From Epilithonimonas lactis (lineage in GTDB: Bacteria; Bacteroidota; Bacteroidia; Flavobacteriales; Weeksellaceae), in contig NZ_FOFI01000003.1 of assembly GCF_900110605.1 (NCBI RefSeq), forward strand, positions 852,394 to 916,393: a DNA stretch of 64,000 bases. The letters run 5' to 3'. Positions 32,762-42,465 of the stretch are shown piece after piece. Both the position numbers and the translations under genes were made by a program. The notes under the pieces were generated by a model that ran no database searches, was not told the origin of the DNA, and was given only the letters and a program-made list of their open reading frames with translations. Position 1 is the first letter of the stretch. Every line of letters begins with the position of its first letter.

Positions 32762-32826
32762 AGTGATAAATGATGATTGATAAATGATGATTGATAAATG
32801 ATAAATTATGGATGATGGATGATGGA
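32762..32826. repeat. Simple tandem repeat (GATTGATAAATGAT type)
   Basis: About 65 bp of tandem, slightly varied copies of TGATAAATGATGAT then GGATGATGG lie between the paaI and paaG-like genes. Similar TTGATAA runs lie at 51690-51733. They look like slippage repeats in spacers and have no ORF. Confidence 0.7.
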
Positions 32827-32873
32827 AGTTAGAAGAAAAACGCTCCAATTCTCCCACTCTCAAACGCTCCAAC

Positions 32874-33674
32874 TTACTTTCCTTTGTAATTCGGTAAGCG
32901 TTTTTCGATAAAAGCAGTTACACCTTCTCGGAAATCCTCAGTTTCGGCCGCATCTTGCTGGATGATGGATTCGTAATCCAACTGTTCTTTCAATGTGAAA
33001 TCATAGGATTTGTTAAAGGCTTTTTTGGTCAGATAAAGTGCTGTGGTTGCTGAATGCGCGAGTTGAGTCAGCACTTCCATCGATTTCTCCACAAATTCTG
33101 GATCTGGGAAAAAATCGGCTATCAGACCAATTTTCTTAGCTTCTGGTGCAGGCACTTTCTTTCCTGTGAATGAAAGATAACTTGCTAATTGTTTTCCGAC
33201 CAATTTCGGTAAGAAATAAGTTCCAGCAGTATCTGGAATCAAACCAATATTAGCAAAAGCGAAAGAAAAATAGGAACTTTCCACTGCCAAAGTAAAATCA
33301 CAGATTGAAGCTAACATCGCACCAGCGCCGACTGCAGGACCATTGACCAAAGCAATCACAGGTTTTCTGCATTTTACGATTTCCAAAACCAAAGGATTGT
33401 AATATTCGATGACAAAACGCTGGATCTCTCGGTCGTCGTCATCCTTACCAAAACTCAAAGCTTCTTTCAGGTTTTGACCAGCACAGAACGCTTTTCCTTT
33501 TCCTGCAATCGCAACGCAACGCACGTTTTCGTCTTCACTGAATTTGTGAACAGCATTTCGCAATTCGGAAAGCATTACTTTGGTCAAGCTGTTGTAACTT
33601 TCCGGTTGGTTGAGGTAGATCAATTGTAATTTTCCGTCGAATTGGGCGTCTATTTCTATTTGTGTGTAATTCAT
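32874..33674 (-). CDS. paaG: Enoyl-CoA hydratase/isomerase, PaaG-like
   Basis: This is a crotonase-fold protein of 266 residues. The oxyanion-hole segments are KAFCAGQNL and NGPAVGAGAML, and NIGLIPDTAGTYFLPKLVG carries the Asp typical of PaaG-like isomerases in place of the hydratase Glu. PaaG isomerises the ring-1,2-epoxide of phenylacetyl-CoA to an oxepin. The paaI neighbour supports assignment to phenylacetate degradation, but an ordinary enoyl-CoA isomerase remains possible. Confidence 0.8.
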   Translation of the reverse strand: MNYTQIEIDAQFDGKLQLIYLNQPESYNSLTKVMLSELRNAVHKFSEDENVRCVAIAGKGKAFCAGQNLKEALSFGKDDDDREIQRFVIEYYNPLVLEIVKCRKPVIALVNGPAVGAGAMLASICDFTLAVESSYFSFAFANIGLIPDTAGTYFLPKLVGKQLASYLSFTGKKVPAPEAKKIGLIADFFPDPEFVEKSMEVLTQLAHSATTALYLTKKAFNKSYDFTLKEQLDYESIIQQDAAETEDFREGVTAFIEKRLPNYKGK

Positions 33675-33748
33675 TTTGACATAATTATTGTTAACTGCAA
33701 TTTAATATATTTTATTGAAAGCCCTGAAGAAAGTTCTATTCTGAAAAT

Positions 33749-33778
33749 AACAAAAGCCGACCATTGCTGGTCGGCTTT
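33749..33778 (-). terminator. Terminator of the reprolysin-like peptidase gene
   Basis: The 10-bp GC-rich stem AAAGCCGACC/GGTCGGCTTT has a 6-nt loop and a short T tract on the minus strand. Confidence 0.8.
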
Positions 33779-33800
33779 GAAATTTATAAATAATTCGAAA

Positions 33801-36470
33801 TTATTTGATCATCAATTTCTGAGTATAGTTAGCTTTTGGAGAAGTTACTTTTAGCAAGTAAACACCTTTTGTCAAGTTAACATTGAACTCATTGGTAGAT
33901 TCTCCTGTCAAAACGTTGAAGCCAGAAGTGTGAACCAATCTTCCGTTCATATCGTAGATCGCTACTTTGGCATTTCCGCCAAGATCTTTTGATTTGATGA
34001 AGAAATTACCGTTTGATGGATTTGGATACACTTTGATATTGTTAGAATTGAAAGCACTTTCGTTCACCGCAAGTACTTGTGCATCTCTTGTACACAATTC
34101 CAGTGACCAGGTGGTTACTTTACCCGTTAGATTTCTAATGTTGTCCGAAACAAATAGATTCCAAACACCTTTCGTATCGTTTCCTTTGAAAATGGTCAGA
34201 GACTCATCAGGTTTTACTGTTCCAGCAATTGGCGAAGCACAAACATAAGTTGAACCTTCGTCACTGAATGTTGCAGTAATTCCTGAACTTGTACATTTTC
34301 TGTTCCACAACCAAGCACTTTGACCTAATGGACCTTGGATCCCTACAACCAATTGGCTGGTTCTTGGATGCTCAACTGTTGGTTTCACTCTTATTTTTGT
34401 GATCACACCAGAATCCTGAACATCAATCGGCACCATGATCTGAGGAGATGAGATTGGTCCATTTGTACTTCCAGTTCCATCATTGATATCCACCGCAGCA
34501 CCTGTATAATTGTAAGTATTACAAACCTCACCATTTGCTGTGTAATCTATCACAAAACTAGGACTCACTGCAAAGTAAACGTTGTTGACCGCCTCAATCA
34601 TAAAGTAAGCATTAGCAGCTTGTGAACCCGCAGGAATAGAGATAGATTCTTCTCCGTCGTTAGCTGTATTAGCCGCTACTGTTGTGAAAGTTTTACCACC
34701 ATCCAATGATAATTTGATATTGACATTAGCTGTGTTCACCGGAGCAACATTTGTATTGGCAACATTCCATTTCACATTGTACGTTGCATTGGAAACCAAG
34801 CTTTCTCCAAAAGTTGGCGCTGTCACTACAAAAGGTCCAGCCGCTGCACTCACAGTCACTATCACTTCATCCGTATTGGTTTGAGCACCATTGGCAGAAT
34901 TGTCTCTCGCTGTCAAAGTAAAATTCAAATTTCTTCCAACGCTTGAAAGTGCTTCCCAACGTGTTGCATTAACGCCTGCTAATACCTTTCCGAATTCTGG
35001 AAAATATCTTACAGGCTCAGATTTTGGAGGGAACATTTTGAAGTTTGGACCACCTGCCTTCGTAGGAGATGCGTAAGAACCTGTTGTAAATTGTGCCGAT
35101 AAGGTTGCAGGATTATTCTGCTCCCAAACGTAAGATAACGTATCATTTTCAGCATCAGTCGCAGTTCCTCTCAATACAAATGGTGTACTGATCGGGATTG
35201 TAACGTCTGCCCCAGCATTTACAACCGGTGCCGTATTTGTAGTTGGTGTATTAACTGCGCAAGCTTTATTAGCTAAATTATTCTGAATTTGCAGAATATT
35301 TCTGTAAGTAAAGAAGTCATTTGAGTTAAACTGTGTATCGTAAGCACCTGTGATTCCCGTATAAGCCATGATCGTGTTACCACTACCCACTTCTACCTGA
35401 ACACCTGAACCTTCGGATCCGCTGTAAGTATGTGTGTGATTTCCTCCTACTTGGTGGCCAATCTCGTGAGCCACATAATCGATATCAAAAATATCACTTA
35501 CAGGAATGTAATGTGAGGTGAAGCCAGAACCTTTTGTAGCGTTTGTACAAATACAACCAATACAACCTGCATTACCATTTGGACTTGCATAGACCACCAC
35601 GTGTCCGATATCGTAATTTGCAGCGCCAATGACAGAGTTCAACGTAGACTGCACCTGTGAGTTGTATGATCCAGTATAAGGGTCTGATGCTGCATCTAAG
35701 TAAATAATCGGTAGAATATCAATCAAGTTGAAGTGCACTGCCAGATCTTTCTCGTACAAAGCATTCACTCTTGTCACTGTGTTGTTGATCGCAGCTAGAA
35801 CGACCGCTTTTTTCTCGTCATCAGTGGCATCCGTTGCACCAGCTCTTTGGATATGATATTGAGAGTATTCCGCTTGTGCAGACATTGCCAGCCTGAATGT
35901 TTTATAAACCTGATTATTAGACCTATTGGCGGAAGTTACATCCTGATTTCCTTCTATGATCTCATCCATAGTGGAACAGATGAATTCATCCTTCTGATCC
36001 AAAATTCTGGATGCTGATGAATACGCAGCATAGACGTCATTACCAGCAGTATAAGCTTCAACAAAACTAGATTCTCCTGTTCTAAATGTGGAAGACGAAA
36101 GTCCAAGATCAGAAATTGAAAATCTCAAATAAGCCGACTTATCCGTAATTCCAACGCCCATATAAGATCTGATGCCAGGAAACATAGCCTGTACCTCTGG
36201 CGTGAAGTTGGAATATTCCCAAACCTGGAATTTCTCCAAAACACCTTTTGCATTAGGCATCAAAATCTCCACGCCTTTTCGTCCGGAGAATTTTTGAGGT
36301 GCGCTTTGCAATTTTGATTGCATGAGACTCTTATCCAAAGAAAAAAGTTGCTTTTCCTTGAGGCTTGCAAATTCAGCTTTCACCTGCTTGCTCGTATTGC
36401 CCACTTTTGACCATTGGGCAAAACTCAACATTGGCAGAACCAATGCAGACATTAGTAAATACTTCTTCAT
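33801..36470 (-). CDS. Secreted reprolysin-like metallopeptidase with P-domain and T9SS sorting signal
   Basis: The start is MKKYLLMSALVLPMLSFAQ, with a signal peptide cut near residue 19; 15 upstream codons in the frame are non-coding. The catalytic zinc motif HEIGHQVGGNH lies near 334-344, a metzincin HExxHxxGxxH pattern. Downstream are an Ig/cadherin-like region and a proprotein-convertase P-domain at about 680-800 (VEHPRTSQLVVGIQGP, GVWNLFVSD). The last 75 residues (VYPNPSNGNFFI to YTQKLMIK) form a T9SS type A sorting domain. It is an extracellular protease, probably nutritional. Confidence 0.93.
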   Translation of the reverse strand: MKKYLLMSALVLPMLSFAQWSKVGNTSKQVKAEFASLKEKQLFSLDKSLMQSKLQSAPQKFSGRKGVEILMPNAKGVLEKFQVWEYSNFTPEVQAMFPGIRSYMGVGITDKSAYLRFSISDLGLSSSTFRTGESSFVEAYTAGNDVYAAYSSASRILDQKDEFICSTMDEIIEGNQDVTSANRSNNQVYKTFRLAMSAQAEYSQYHIQRAGATDATDDEKKAVVLAAINNTVTRVNALYEKDLAVHFNLIDILPIIYLDAASDPYTGSYNSQVQSTLNSVIGAANYDIGHVVVYASPNGNAGCIGCICTNATKGSGFTSHYIPVSDIFDIDYVAHEIGHQVGGNHTHTYSGSEGSGVQVEVGSGNTIMAYTGITGAYDTQFNSNDFFTYRNILQIQNNLANKACAVNTPTTNTAPVVNAGADVTIPISTPFVLRGTATDAENDTLSYVWEQNNPATLSAQFTTGSYASPTKAGGPNFKMFPPKSEPVRYFPEFGKVLAGVNATRWEALSSVGRNLNFTLTARDNSANGAQTNTDEVIVTVSAAAGPFVVTAPTFGESLVSNATYNVKWNVANTNVAPVNTANVNIKLSLDGGKTFTTVAANTANDGEESISIPAGSQAANAYFMIEAVNNVYFAVSPSFVIDYTANGEVCNTYNYTGAAVDINDGTGSTNGPISSPQIMVPIDVQDSGVITKIRVKPTVEHPRTSQLVVGIQGPLGQSAWLWNRKCTSSGITATFSDEGSTYVCASPIAGTVKPDESLTIFKGNDTKGVWNLFVSDNIRNLTGKVTTWSLELCTRDAQVLAVNESAFNSNNIKVYPNPSNGNFFIKSKDLGGNAKVAIYDMNGRLVHTSGFNVLTGESTNEFNVNLTKGVYLLKVTSPKANYTQKLMIK

Positions 36471-36650
36471 ATTAAAATTTTTGTGCAAATTAAGAATTTT
36501 TAACAGAATTTTCACAATATAAATTCAACAAAAATTATCAAATGCAATTTTTGTCATTATAATCCCATACTATAATTATGAATATAAAAATAAAAAACCA
36601 CATATTTTAAAATATCAATAATTAATTAATCAGCCGAATAACCACATAAG

Positions 36651-36681
36651 AGAACCCGCTAGAATTAATTTTCAAGCGGGT
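36651..36681 (+). terminator. Hairpin between two T9SS genes
   Basis: AACCCGCT/AGCGGGTT pairs around a 14-nt loop. The T-rich tail is on the plus strand (TTTATTTTAATTT), although both flanking genes are on the minus strand. It is therefore a weak minus-strand terminator or serves an unseen antisense RNA. Confidence 0.45.
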
Positions 36682-36705
36682 TTTATTTTAATTTGGAGTA
36701 TATGT

Positions 36706-37647
36706 TTACTTTCTGATGAGTTTATTCGTCAAAGTAATATTGGAAGATGTTTTTGTTTTAATGATATAAACGCCTTTAGCCAAATCCTGAACTTCCACTT
36801 TTGACCGATCACCGTTTAAAGTTTTTACTAGTTTACCACTCACATCGAAGATATTGACAGAGACAATTTTCATCGATCCCATATTCTGATATTCGAAATG
36901 ATCTTGCGCTGGGTTTGGATAGATGTCAACTTTCGATTTTGGGTTGGCATCAGCAACATTCAGGAAGTCACATTCTGCCTCCAACTCGTACAAACACTCC
37001 TGATTGATCAGCTGAAACCAGTCAAAAGTATCACTTCCCATAGCCAGACTTTCTCCTACGACACCTTCGCCGGTATCATAATGCGCCGTTGAGGACCACG
37101 CGTTGGCATCAGATTTTGTGCTCATCCAGATTCTTCCGTCCGACATCGTTCCGTTCAAAACAATTGGTGTGTTTAGCTTAATTTTGATTTTCCTGATGAC
37201 AAACTCGTGCAAAGGCTCGTAACCTACTTCCTCAAAGGATTCAATACTGCTGTCGGTCACAGATAGGATTTGTTGACCAGGAACATTTCTTCTTGGGTCT
37301 TCGGGATCTTCCGGCGTAGAAAGCGTGTTGTCATAGAACAAAAAATTCACAAACGTTGGCGGCAACTTACTCGCCAAGGTCACGACAATGCTATTGATTT
37401 TGATGGTTTGGTTCGCTGCGATCGGAATGTCCACTGCCGCTTTTTGTCCGCCAGCGCCGATGATGAAAACACCGTTCTCTTCCTCTGTATCATTTATGAC
37501 CACGGTGTTGCACGTTTCCGCCTTCAAAGCTTTTTTAATCGGTGTGCTTCTAGGTGTAGAATCCGAGAAGGATCTCCCGTAACCCAAGCTTTGAGAATAG
37601 ACCACCATCGAACCTAAAGCCGATAGAAAAAATACAATTTTCTTCAT
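36706..37647 (-). CDS. T9SS type A sorting domain protein, unknown function
   Basis: From MKKIVFFLSALGSMVVYSQ (signal peptide, start 37647) the mature part has a beta-rich domain of about 210 residues without a recognised motif. A C-terminal T9SS sorting domain covers about 237-313 (VDIYPNPAQDHF to TLTNKLIRK). It is predicted to be secreted or surface-attached. The frame extends 16 codons upstream, but those codons lack signal-peptide logic. Confidence 0.85.
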   Translation of the reverse strand: MKKIVFFLSALGSMVVYSQSLGYGRSFSDSTPRSTPIKKALKAETCNTVVINDTEEENGVFIIGAGGQKAAVDIPIAANQTIKINSIVVTLASKLPPTFVNFLFYDNTLSTPEDPEDPRRNVPGQQILSVTDSSIESFEEVGYEPLHEFVIRKIKIKLNTPIVLNGTMSDGRIWMSTKSDANAWSSTAHYDTGEGVVGESLAMGSDTFDWFQLINQECLYELEAECDFLNVADANPKSKVDIYPNPAQDHFEYQNMGSMKIVSVNIFDVSGKLVKTLNGDRSKVEVQDLAKGVYIIKTKTSSNITLTNKLIRK

Positions 37648-37825
37648 AATTAATTTTTTAAGATTTAATAAAATTTTTTGCGATAATCTTATCAATTAGA
37701 AATATTTTTTATTTCATTGATGAAGTAAATGTATATACTTTAAGAATCAAAAAACAGCTTTTGTCTTCCAAAATATCATATTTCAAAAGTAAAAAATGAA
37801 TATTAAGATTCAGAAAATCAGAGAA

Positions 37826-39391
37826 TTAAATATTTTGATGTTTCTTTTCTGCTTCACGGAGAAATGCGGACGGAGAGATCCCAGTGACATTCTTAAAGAC
37901 AGTAGTAAAGGAACTGTGCGAAGAAAAACCGGCTGCTTCTGCCAGATAACTTATTTTATAATTAAGATATTCCGGACGTTCGAGAATCTGTTTGCAGATG
38001 TGATTGATGCGAAGCTCGTTCAGATAATTATTGAAGTTTTTCCCTTTATGTTTCTTGATGGTTTCCGAAAGATATGTTGGATTGGTTTTGAACATCACCG
38101 CCAGACTTGCAACTGTCAGCTTTTGATTTGTGAATTTCGCCGATGCTTCAAATTTTTCCAACTTTTCCAGAATCATTGTTTCCGCAGAACTTGGAACTGA
38201 AAATGGTATTTTTTCTTTCTCCTCAATTTCCGGCTGAGTGATTTCTTTACGCTTTGAAGTTTCCTCTTCTTTTTCAAGATTGGAAATAAAATTCTGGTAA
38301 AGCAGTTTCTCTTTTTTTCTCTTTTGATTAATGTAAAAAATAGAGATTCCACCCGTTAGAATTAAAAACCCACAACCAATTATCAACAGTTGATTATGCC
38401 CTTCTTTGTCAGAAATCTTATCCACAAGACTCTTCTGCTCGATTGTCACCGCCGTATTGATGGCTTTCATATTATTGTCTTTCACATCAGGCTCAAGTTC
38501 CAAAAGCTTTTCAGAATATTCAATATATTTTTCTTTGTCATTTAAAGTTTTGTAAGCAGCGATAAGCTTTTTGTACATATCTGCCTTCAATCGGTTATCT
38601 TTAAAAGCATCTTCTTTCAAAACCGTTTCCAAAGAATCAATTGCTCTTTGATTTTCATTTTTATCGATATAAACTTTTGCTAAAGTATTATAAATGAAAT
38701 ATTTAAATTCTTTATTTTCCGTATCACGAATCGCCAAGGCTTTATTAAGAAAATATTCTGCCGAATCATTTTTTTTGAGGTAAGCATATGAAACGCCCAT
38801 ATTGTAAAACGCTCTTCTGAATTGAAAAATGTTCTTTTTGTTTGGATTTCCAATGTTTCCTAAAAACTTCAAAGCTTTCTGATAATCCTTTTTCGCAACC
38901 AGAAAATTCTCTTTATCGGCCTCTAGATTTCCATATTCAATGTACAATCTGGCCGTGAGGAAATTCTTTTCGTAACCATTTGGTAATTTATCAACCTGCT
39001 GTTTCGATAAATCCAAGTAAGGTTTTATTTTATCCGGAAAATTCAAAAACGAATATTGATTGGCGATAGAGCCGTAGATTTTCGCTTTGAGTTTGGTGTC
39101 ATCTAATTTTTCAGCAATTTCTTTCGCTTTGAAAAGCATTTCTGTTGACTTTGCAAAATCTGGTTTTTTGATTTTCAGATATGCATCCGCCATTTTCATC
39201 CGGACTTCATATTTGGCTTCGTCTGAGATTGGCTGTTTAAGCTTCTTGATGCTTTGTTCGATAATCGATTCAGGCGAAATTTTACTTATGTACAAAGTCT
39301 CGGAACCAGACAAGTCTTCCTGATTTTGATTCTGTGCAGAACAAAACAACATCAAACAAAAGATCATCAAAACAATTAGAAAACGAGCCAA
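37826..39391 (-). CDS. Membrane-bound TPR protein with C-terminal AraC-type HTH
   Basis: The 521 residues begin with a signal or anchor (MARFLIVLMIFCLMLFCSAQ). Tetratricopeptide-like helices in the extracytoplasmic part fill about 45-310. One membrane helix at about 330-350 (LLIIGCGFLILTGGISIFYI) and a short coiled linker follow. The last 100 residues are an AraC-type DNA-binding domain (VASLAVMFKTNPTYLSETIK and AAGFSSHSSFTTVFK). This layout is typical of Bacteroidota one-component regulators that sense outside the membrane. The gene is divergent from clpB across a 384-bp spacer. Confidence 0.9.
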   Translation of the reverse strand: MARFLIVLMIFCLMLFCSAQNQNQEDLSGSETLYISKISPESIIEQSIKKLKQPISDEAKYEVRMKMADAYLKIKKPDFAKSTEMLFKAKEIAEKLDDTKLKAKIYGSIANQYSFLNFPDKIKPYLDLSKQQVDKLPNGYEKNFLTARLYIEYGNLEADKENFLVAKKDYQKALKFLGNIGNPNKKNIFQFRRAFYNMGVSYAYLKKNDSAEYFLNKALAIRDTENKEFKYFIYNTLAKVYIDKNENQRAIDSLETVLKEDAFKDNRLKADMYKKLIAAYKTLNDKEKYIEYSEKLLELEPDVKDNNMKAINTAVTIEQKSLVDKISDKEGHNQLLIIGCGFLILTGGISIFYINQKRKKEKLLYQNFISNLEKEEETSKRKEITQPEIEEKEKIPFSVPSSAETMILEKLEKFEASAKFTNQKLTVASLAVMFKTNPTYLSETIKKHKGKNFNNYLNELRINHICKQILERPEYLNYKISYLAEAAGFSSHSSFTTVFKNVTGISPSAFLREAEKKHQNI

Positions 39392-39775
39392 CTTCAGATT
39401 TTATACTCAAATTTATAAATAAAAAATACGATTTGAAATATTAAGAAATTGAGGTGATAGAAAAAACATTACCAAATTGACAATCATTTTAAAGCAAAAA
39501 ATAAAATTATCGGAAATTTTGTCGGTCTCATTTTAACTAAAATTCAATTATTCGGAAATTTTGTCTGATAATTCTAAAAATTCAACAAAAGAATACTTTT
39601 TGCGATAAGCTATTCGAATTAAATGATTGATAAAGCATTAAGAAAGCTAACCTCAAAATTACTTTCTTAATGTTTTTTAAAAATAAAAATCATCTTTTCA
39701 AAACTCAAAATTGAACAAAATTTGATACCATTTTAAATCAATTATCATCTATCAACCATTAATTATACTAAAGAT
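39392..39775. promoter_or_regulatory. Divergent spacer with two 14-bp direct repeats, before clpB
   Basis: The direct repeat TCGGAAATTTTGTC occurs at 39510-39523 and 39552-39565, 42 bp apart (about four helical turns). The rest is AT-rich with no ORF. I see no CIRCE element and no full-consensus sigma-A promoter. The repeats are candidates for binding by the AraC-type protein encoded alongside or by a heat-shock regulator of clpB. Confidence 0.45.
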
Positions 39776-42367
39776 ATGAACTTAAACCAATATACCGTAA
39801 AATCACAGGAAGCCATCCAGGCCGCACAACAGGTGGCAATGGAATTTGGTAACCAACAGATAGAACCACAACATTTACTGGAAGGAATCTTCCAAGTTGA
39901 TGAAAATATATCGCCTTTTTTACTGAAGAAATCTGAAGCAGATGCCACTTTGGTAAGAGAGCGAAACAGAGAAAATTTAAAAAGACTTGCGAAAGTACAG
40001 GGAGGGAATATTTACCTTTCAAATTCAGCGAATAAAGTTTTGTTGGATGCACCGAATATTGCCAAAAAAATGGGTGATGAATTCGTGACCATCGAACATC
40101 TTTGGTTGTCGCTGTTGCAAACCAATTCAGAAGTTTCGAAAACGCTGAAAGATATGGGTGTGACCAAAAGTCTTCTGGAAGGCGGAATCAAAGAATTAAG
40201 AAAAGGTTCGAAAGCGACTTCGGCAAGTTCGGAAGAGACGTATCAATCTTTAAATAAATATGCTAAAAACTTCAACGAACTCGCTGCAGAAGGGAAACTT
40301 GACCCCGTAATTGGCCGTGATGAAGAAATCAGAAGAGTTTTGCAGATTCTTTCGAGAAGAACGAAAAACAATCCAATTTTAATCGGTGAACCAGGCGTAG
40401 GTAAAACGGCGATTGCAGAAGGAATTGCACACAGAATTATCAGCGGTGATATTCCTGAAAATTTGCAGGATAAAACTTTGTACTCTTTGGATATGGGCGC
40501 TTTGATTGCCGGAGCCAAATACAAAGGTGAGTTTGAGGAGCGTTTGAAATCTGTTGTGAATGAAGTGATTAAATCAGAAGGACAAATTATTCTTTTCATT
40601 GACGAAATCCACACTTTGGTTGGAGCCGGCGGTGGTGAAGGCGCGATGGATGCAGCAAATATCCTAAAACCAGCTTTGGCAAGAGGAGAATTGAGAGCCA
40701 TCGGTGCGACCACTTTGAATGAATATCAGAAATATTTTGAAAAAGATAAAGCCTTAGAAAGACGTTTCCAGAAAGTGATGGTGGAAGAACCGGATACCGA
40801 ATCTGCAATTTCTATTCTTCGAGGAATTAAAGATAAATACGAGGCGCACCACAAAGTAAGAATCAAAGATGAAGCGATTATTGCGGCGGTGGAAATGTCT
40901 CAACGATATATTTCAGACCGGTTTTTACCGGATAAAGCGATTGATTTGATTGATGAAGCTTCTGCTAAACTGAGAATGGAAATCAATTCTAAACCAGAAG
41001 AGCTGGATGTTCTCGACAGAAAACTGATGCAGATGGAAATCGAACTGGCGGCTATTTCGAGAGAAGGCAATCAGACGAAAATCGACCATTTGAAAGAAGA
41101 TATTTCGAGAATTTCAGAAGAAAGAAACGAAATCAACGCCAAATGGCTTAAAGAAAAACAAAAATCTGAAGATTTAACTTCGATTAAAAAAGATATTGAG
41201 TCTCTGAAACTTGAGGCTGAAAGAGCTTCCAGAGCTGGAGATTATGCGAAAGTTGCAGAAATTCAGTACGGAAAAATAAAAGAGAAAGAAGATGCCTTGC
41301 AGAAACTCGAACTGGAAATGCAAAATCATCAGAATGAATTAATTAAGGAAGAAGTAACCGCAGATAACATCTCAGAAGTGATTGGAAAATGGACGGGAAT
41401 TCCTGTGACCAAACTTCTTCAGTCTGAGAGAGAAAAATTATTGCATCTTGAAACGGAACTTCATCACAGAGTTGTGGGCCAGGAAGAAGCCATCGAAGCT
41501 GTTGCAGACGCCATCAGAAGAAACAGAGCTGGATTGAGCGATGAGAAAAAACCGATTGGAAGTTTCCTGTTTTTAGGAACAACCGGAGTTGGTAAAACTG
41601 AGCTGGCAAAGGCTTTGGCAGAATTTTTATTCGATGATGAAAATAATATGACGAGAATTGATATGAGTGAATATCAGGAAAGACATTCCGTTTCTCGTTT
41701 GGTTGGCGCGCCTCCTGGATATGTTGGATATGACGAAGGTGGACAATTGACTGAAGCGGTGAGGAGAAGACCTTACTCAGTGGTGCTTTTGGATGAAATT
41801 GAAAAAGCGCATCCGGATGTTTTCAACACCTTACTGCAGGTTTTGGATGACGGAAGACTGACCGATAATAAAGGCAGAGTCGTGAATTTTAAAAACTCGA
41901 TTATCATTATGACTTCGAATCTCGGTTCGCATATTATTCAGGAGAATTTTGAAAATATTACCGAGGAAAATCAGGATGAAATTGTGGACAAAACAAAAAT
42001 TCAGGTTTTTGATTTATTAAAACAAACCCTTCGTCCGGAATTTCTGAACAGGATTGATGAGACCGTGTTGTTCCAGCCTTTAAGAAAAAAAGAAATCGGA
42101 AAAATCGTTCAATATCAGTTGAGAGGTTTCAATGATTTGTTGCTGAAAAGAAACATCATTATGACCGCAACTCAGGATGCTTTAGATTACCTAACTAATA
42201 AAGGTTACGACCCGGTTTTCGGAGCAAGACCTTTGAAAAGAGTGATTCAGCAGGAAGTTTTGAATAAATTATCAAAAGAAATCCTCGCAGGAACCGTGAA
42301 TGACGGTGACCGAATTACGCTGGATTATTTCGAGGAAACAGGTTTGGTTTTCAGACCGGTGGAATAA
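39776..42367 (+). CDS. clpB: ATP-dependent disaggregase ClpB
   Basis: ClpB is a hexameric AAA+ chaperone that works with DnaK to recover aggregated proteins. The Clp N-terminal domain covers residues 1-145. The first AAA+ module has Walker A GEPGVGKT at about 204. The coiled-coil middle domain (about 400-530) distinguishes it from ClpA/ClpC. The second AAA+ module has GTTGVGKT at about 601 and LLDEIEKAHP. The 863 residues are the usual length. It stands alone with a terminator. Confidence 0.98.
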   Translation: MNLNQYTVKSQEAIQAAQQVAMEFGNQQIEPQHLLEGIFQVDENISPFLLKKSEADATLVRERNRENLKRLAKVQGGNIYLSNSANKVLLDAPNIAKKMGDEFVTIEHLWLSLLQTNSEVSKTLKDMGVTKSLLEGGIKELRKGSKATSASSEETYQSLNKYAKNFNELAAEGKLDPVIGRDEEIRRVLQILSRRTKNNPILIGEPGVGKTAIAEGIAHRIISGDIPENLQDKTLYSLDMGALIAGAKYKGEFEERLKSVVNEVIKSEGQIILFIDEIHTLVGAGGGEGAMDAANILKPALARGELRAIGATTLNEYQKYFEKDKALERRFQKVMVEEPDTESAISILRGIKDKYEAHHKVRIKDEAIIAAVEMSQRYISDRFLPDKAIDLIDEASAKLRMEINSKPEELDVLDRKLMQMEIELAAISREGNQTKIDHLKEDISRISEERNEINAKWLKEKQKSEDLTSIKKDIESLKLEAERASRAGDYAKVAEIQYGKIKEKEDALQKLELEMQNHQNELIKEEVTADNISEVIGKWTGIPVTKLLQSEREKLLHLETELHHRVVGQEEAIEAVADAIRRNRAGLSDEKKPIGSFLFLGTTGVGKTELAKALAEFLFDDENNMTRIDMSEYQERHSVSRLVGAPPGYVGYDEGGQLTEAVRRRPYSVVLLDEIEKAHPDVFNTLLQVLDDGRLTDNKGRVVNFKNSIIIMTSNLGSHIIQENFENITEENQDEIVDKTKIQVFDLLKQTLRPEFLNRIDETVLFQPLRKKEIGKIVQYQLRGFNDLLLKRNIIMTATQDALDYLTNKGYDPVFGARPLKRVIQQEVLNKLSKEILAGTVNDGDRITLDYFEETGLVFRPVE

Positions 42368-42413
42368 ATTGAGTTAAATTTTTCTTCATATTAAATACTA
42401 TTTTAAAACAAGA

Positions 42414-42447
42414 AAACCTCAGCTAAATTGGCTGAGGTTTTTTGTTT
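42414..42447 (+). terminator. Terminator of clpB
   Basis: The stem AAACCTCAGC/GCTGAGGTTT is followed by TTTTG. Confidence 0.85.
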
Positions 42448-42465
42448 TTGTTGAGTTGAATGACA

